Source: JAVXNW01 sp036645575 (GTDB lineage Bacteria > Bacillota > Clostridia > Christensenellales > Aristaeellaceae). From it: a stretch of 8,801 nt of DNA. The position numbers and the translations under genes are program-made. The stretch's first letter is position 1. Each line of letters begins with the position of its first letter. Shown piece by piece: positions 5,927-8,801 of this stretch. The stretch spans positions 1 to 8,801 of the forward strand of contig JAVXNW010000101.1 of NCBI GenBank assembly GCA_036645575.1, in the 5' to 3' direction. Under the pieces are notes generated by a model that had not been told where the DNA came from, searched no databases, and worked only from the letters and a program-made list of their open reading frames with translations.

Positions 5927-7578
5927 CACACGCAAAAAGGCAGACCGACCTGTGGAACTGGATCGCCGTGGGGCTGATGTTGTTGTTTTTGCTGTTCTTC
6001 ATCTACCCGTGCGTGCGGCTGATGTGGGAGGCCTTCTACACAAAGGAGACCGGGTTCACGCTGCGCGCGTTCCAGAAGTTCTTTGGCAAGAGCTACTACT
6101 GGAACACGATCCTGAATAGCTTCAAGGTGTCGGGCGCGGTGATGGCGATCGCGCTGTTGCTGGGCGTGCCGTTTTCGTATTTCTTCACGTTTTATCAGCT
6201 CAAGGGGCGCAAGGTGCTGTTTGTGATGGCGCTGTTGTGCACGATGTCGGCGCCGTTTATCGGCGCGTATTCGTGGATCATGCTGCTGGGGCGCTCGGGC
6301 GTGATCACCAAGTTCCTAGAGGGCATGGGCCTTCAGGTCGGCTCGATCTACGGCTTTGACGGCATCCTGCTCGTGCAGGCGCTCAAGCTGTTTCCGCTGG
6401 TCATGATCTACATGAACGGCGCGTTTCAGGACATCGACAACAGCCTCCTGGAGGCCTCGGCCAACCTGGGCTGCACGGGGGTCAAGCGCTTTTTCAAGAT
6501 CATCGCCGGGCTGACCATGCCCACCATCCTCGCGGCGGCGCTGATCGTGTTCATGCGCGCCTTTGCCGATTTCGGCACGCCCGCGCTGATTGGCGAGGGG
6601 TTCAAGACCTTTCCGGTGCTGATCTACGACTCGTTCTTAAGCGAGGTGGGCGTCGACTACAACTTCGCCTCGGCGGTCAGCGTGCTGGCGATTTTGCTGA
6701 CCGGCATCGTGTTCCTCATTCAAAAACTGGCGACCAGCCACTTCAAGTTTACGATCAACTCGCTCCACTCGATCGAGCGCAAAAAGCCCCAAGGCATCAA
6801 GGCGTTTTTGATGAACGGGTACTGCTATCTGCTGATTGGCGTGGCGATGCTGCCGCAGTTCTACATCGTGTGCGACTCGTTCCGCGACTACAGAGGCCAG
6901 GTCGCCCAGAGCACCTATTCCCTGTCCAACTACCAAAACGCGGTGCGCAAGCTGCTGGGTCGCTCGGTCTCCAACACCCTCATCATCTCGATCTTGGCGC
7001 TCGTCATCATCATCGTCGTGGCGGTGACGATCGCGTACCTCGTGGTGCGGCGCGGCAACGCCTTCAACCATGCGATCGACACGATTTCGATGCTGCCCTA
7101 CATCATGCCGGGCGCGGTCATCGGCATTGCGCTGATCATCAGCTTTAGCGGAAAGTACTTCTCGCTCACCGGCACGATGGCCATCATGGTGATCGCGCTG
7201 GCGATACGACGAATGCCCTACACGAGCAGGTCCGCGACCGCGACGATGATGCAAATTCCCATCAGCACCGAGGAGGCGTCGATCAGCTTGGGCGCCTCGA
7301 AGATCAAGACGTTTGCGTATATCACGATCCCGCAGATGTCAAGCGGCATCATCTCGGGCGCGATTTTGAGCTTTGTGTCCATCGTCACCGAGATGTCAAG
7401 CGGCATCTTCCTCTACAACAACCGCACGATCACGCTGACGCTGAGCACCTATTCGGCGATCACGCTGGGCTCCTACGGAACCGCCAGCGCGTTTGCGACG
7501 GTGACCACGCTGCTCACGGTGGTGTGTCTCGTGCTGTACATGCTGTGCACCCGGGGTTCCGAGCGCATGAGCGTGTAG
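5923..7578 (+). CDS. ABC importer permease with two fused MetI-like halves (FbpB/AfuB type)
   Basis: The 551 residues contain two tandem BPD_transp_1 (MetI-like) halves, so one chain can supply both halves of the channel. About twelve hydrophobic segments are visible, starting with 13-30. Each half has the cytoplasmic coupling (EAA) loop that docks on the ATPase: around 177-200 (LLEASANLGCTGVKRFFKI...) and around 450-470 (EEASISLGASKIKTFAYITIP). This fused layout is typical of ferric iron, hexose-phosphate and some phosphonate importers. It starts at GTG 5923 in a GTGA overlap with the ATPase stop, with GGAGG at 5908-5912, so translation is probably coupled. A 17-nt direct repeat near the C-terminus encodes MSSGI twice. 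Function as a permease is firm; the transported molecule is unknown. Confidence 0.94.
   Translation: MTHAKRQTDLWNWIAVGLMLLFLLFFIYPCVRLMWEAFYTKETGFTLRAFQKFFGKSYYWNTILNSFKVSGAVMAIALLLGVPFSYFFTFYQLKGRKVLFVMALLCTMSAPFIGAYSWIMLLGRSGVITKFLEGMGLQVGSIYGFDGILLVQALKLFPLVMIYMNGAFQDIDNSLLEASANLGCTGVKRFFKIIAGLTMPTILAAALIVFMRAFADFGTPALIGEGFKTFPVLIYDSFLSEVGVDYNFASAVSVLAILLTGIVFLIQKLATSHFKFTINSLHSIERKKPQGIKAFLMNGYCYLLIGVAMLPQFYIVCDSFRDYRGQVAQSTYSLSNYQNAVRKLLGRSVSNTLIISILALVIIIVVAVTIAYLVVRRGNAFNHAIDTISMLPYIMPGAVIGIALIISFSGKYFSLTGTMAIMVIALAIRRMPYTSRSATATMMQIPISTEEASISLGASKIKTFAYITIPQMSSGIISGAILSFVSIVTEMSSGIFLYNNRTITLTLSTYSAITLGSYGTASAFATVTTLLTVVCLVLYMLCTRGSERMSV
7334..7407 (+). repeat. 17-nt exact direct repeat inside the permease gene
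   Basis: AGATGTCAAGCGGCATC occurs at 7334-7350 and again at 7391-7407, 57 nt apart (19 codons, in frame). Both copies encode (Q/E)-MSSGI in the C-terminal half of the permease. It may mark a small internal duplication or just similar membrane-helix sequence. Confidence 0.85.
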
Positions 7579-7595
7579 CCTCGTCCCCACGTTTC

Positions 7596-7613
7596 TAAGC
7601 CGCAACCGGCTTA
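7596..7613 (+). promoter_or_regulatory. Intercistronic hairpin before the binding-protein gene
   Basis: TAAGCCG (7596-7602) and CGGCTTA (7607-7613) form a perfect 7-bp stem with the loop CAAC in the 60-nt gap between permease and binding protein. No T-tract follows. Such hairpins often protect the 5' end of a processed mRNA or terminate partially. With the strong AGGAGGT site at 7624-7630, it would allow more binding protein than permease. Confidence 0.55.
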
Positions 7614-7638
7614 AATATCATTTAGGAGGTATTCAAGG

Positions 7639-8697
7639 ATGAAAAAACTGCTTGGACTGACGCTCGCGATCTTGATGGTGCTGAGCCTATGCGCGCAGGG
7701 CGCGCTGGCGGAGGCAAAGCCCACGTGGGTAAAGGATGATCCCGCATCGATCGGAAACACCGTGGTCGTCTACTCGACGCTTGACGACGCGCAGCAGGCG
7801 ACGGTCGAAGGCATCTGGTATAAGTATTACCCGGACTGCACGATCGAGTGGATCTCCGACTCGGTGGGCAAATTGGTCGCGCGCGCGCGCGGCGAAGTCA
7901 ATAACCCGCAGGCGGACGTCATCATGGGCGGCCTGTTCGAGTCGGACGGCACCACCTATCACGACGTGCTGGAGCCGTATACGCCCAGCATCGCAAACGA
8001 GCTGTCCAAGGTAGACCCGTACGGCTACTACAGCTTCTTTGACATCCAGTACATGGCCTTTGTCGTAAACAACGACCTGATGAAGGAAATGGGCATCGAG
8101 GTCAAGAGCTATCAGGATCTGTTGAATCCCGTTCTCAAGGGCAAGATCATTCAGGCCGACCCCAGCGCGTCCTCGTCGGCGTACCGGCAGTTTCACACGA
8201 TGCTGGCGCTGATGGGCGACGAGTTTGGCGACCAGAAGGCGTGGGATTACCTGGACAAGTTGATCGCGAACTGCGCGGGCGTGATCACGACCTCCTCCTC
8301 GACGGTGTTTAAGAGCGTCATCAACGGCGAATACGCGGTTGGACTCACCTACGAAAACATCGTGCAGATGCAGATCGAGAAAAACGGCGCGAGCAACATC
8401 TCCCTGGTCTATCCCGCCGAAGGCAATACCGCTTGCGCGTCGGGCGCAGGCATGATCAAGGGAAGCCCGCACCGCGACGCGGCGGCGGCATTCCTCGATT
8501 TCTGCTCGTCCGTGGAGTACCAGCAGGCGCGCTCGGAAGAGAACTGCGCGCGCGGCACCAACGCGGGCATCACCTACGGCAACTACCCGGCGGACAGCGA
8601 GCTGGGCGTCGTATCGATCGACTGGGAATGGCTCGGCACGCAGAAGACCGCGCTGCTCGAAAAGTGGACAGAGCACTGGTCTCAGTTCGCGGGCTGA
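7639..8697 (+). CDS. Secreted solute-binding protein of the ABC importer (FbpA/AfuA-like)
   Basis: It captures the ligand outside the membrane and delivers it to the permease. The 352 residues fit the family. Residues 1-25 are a signal peptide (MKKLLGLTLAILMVLSLC...) with a likely signal peptidase I site after GALA; the cysteine at 18 is preceded by LSL, not a good lipobox. The mature part begins like FbpA/AfuA proteins: VVVYSTLDD (42-50), SVGKLVARARGEVNNPQADVI (75-95), NPVLKGKI (163-170), and GEYAVGLTYENIVQMQIEKN (230-249). Ferric-binding relatives have two adjacent tyrosines in this last region; here there is one (Y238), so iron is not the favoured ligand. Sugar phosphate, phosphonate or another anion is possible. 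The start is supported by AGGAGGT (7624-7630), 8 nt upstream. It is the last gene of the operon. Confidence 0.92.
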   Translation: MKKLLGLTLAILMVLSLCAQGALAEAKPTWVKDDPASIGNTVVVYSTLDDAQQATVEGIWYKYYPDCTIEWISDSVGKLVARARGEVNNPQADVIMGGLFESDGTTYHDVLEPYTPSIANELSKVDPYGYYSFFDIQYMAFVVNNDLMKEMGIEVKSYQDLLNPVLKGKIIQADPSASSSAYRQFHTMLALMGDEFGDQKAWDYLDKLIANCAGVITTSSSTVFKSVINGEYAVGLTYENIVQMQIEKNGASNISLVYPAEGNTACASGAGMIKGSPHRDAAAAFLDFCSSVEYQQARSEENCARGTNAGITYGNYPADSELGVVSIDWEWLGTQKTALLEKWTEHWSQFAG

Positions 8698-8801
8698 TGC
8701 TTCCTTAGGGAAGCACTGAATAAATCCCGCACGCGCTGGCGGCTGCATTTCCACCATCTCCGCCCTGCAAAATCCGGGGCGTAGTTCCGCTACGCCTTCG
8801 G
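8698..8801. repeat. Hairpin-rich tail, probably the start of an intergenic repeat (cut by window edge)
   Basis: Right after the binding-protein stop, TGCTTCC (8698-8704) and GGAAGCA (8709-8715) form a 7-bp stem with a TTAG loop, without a T-tract. Further on, GGCGTAG (8778-8784) and CTACGCC (8790-8796) form a perfect 7-bp stem with a TTCCG loop, which may extend by G-U pairs past the right edge. No gene is seen. The density of dyads suggests a dispersed intergenic element or a complex terminator for the importer operon. The repeat nature is inference, as only one copy is in view. Confidence 0.4.

Noticed and set aside
7687..8757. Long minus-strand open frame (356 codons) opposite the binding-protein gene
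   Set aside because: It has Arg/Ala/Val-rich shadow composition and no recognisable domain, and it starts inside the tail repeat. The plus-strand gene has a signal peptide and family motifs.
1..8801. Defence system, CRISPR array, transposon or phage module
   Set aside because: All long coding frames are accounted for by envelope, central-metabolism and transport genes. No spaced direct repeats, transposase, integrase or nuclease motifs were found on either strand.

Overview
The window looks like a chromosomal segment from a GC-rich (about 60%) anaerobic Firmicute, probably a gut-type Clostridia. The evidence is strong GGAGG-type ribosome binding sites, sigma-A style promoters, a Firmicutes-type cardiolipin synthase, short-form malic enzyme and Ldh2-type metabolic genes, and a Gram-positive style ABC importer. 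The lineage is an inference. No tRNA, rRNA, CRISPR array, transposase or phage gene is visible.

Layout, left to right. (1) 2-376: the C-terminal end of a protein with ten Pro-Glu-Pro-Thr repeats and a small peptidoglycan-binding-like domain; its beginning lies outside the window. (2) 456-2012: a complete cardiolipin synthase with two HKD motifs, ending at a 20-bp hairpin. (3) 4413-2102, minus strand: a two-gene operon of an Ldh2-family malate/lactate-type dehydrogenase followed by a short malic enzyme. (4) 4414-4786: a 373-bp divergent control region with two good promoters pointing away from each other, a leader of about 175 nt in front of the dehydrogenase that can be folded into a three-way junction, and a hairpin plus T-tract. 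(5) 4787-8697, plus strand: a three-gene importer operon (ATPase, fused double permease, secreted binding protein) of the FbpABC/AfuABC class. The ATPase and permease genes overlap by 4 bp, and a hairpin precedes the binding-protein gene. (6) 8698-8801: a hairpin-rich tail running off the window that looks like an intergenic repeat.

How the genes fit together. The malic enzyme links malate to pyruvate. The neighbouring Ldh2 enzyme could make malate from oxaloacetate or lactate from pyruvate, so the pair could form a short redox-balancing route. The importer has all the parts needed for ATP-driven uptake of a small anionic ligand, but its binding protein lacks the adjacent tyrosines expected of a ferric-iron binder, so the substrate is open. 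The least explained part of the window is the leader at about 4472-4591. It could be a structured RNA, an attenuator, or part of a dispersed intergenic repeat.
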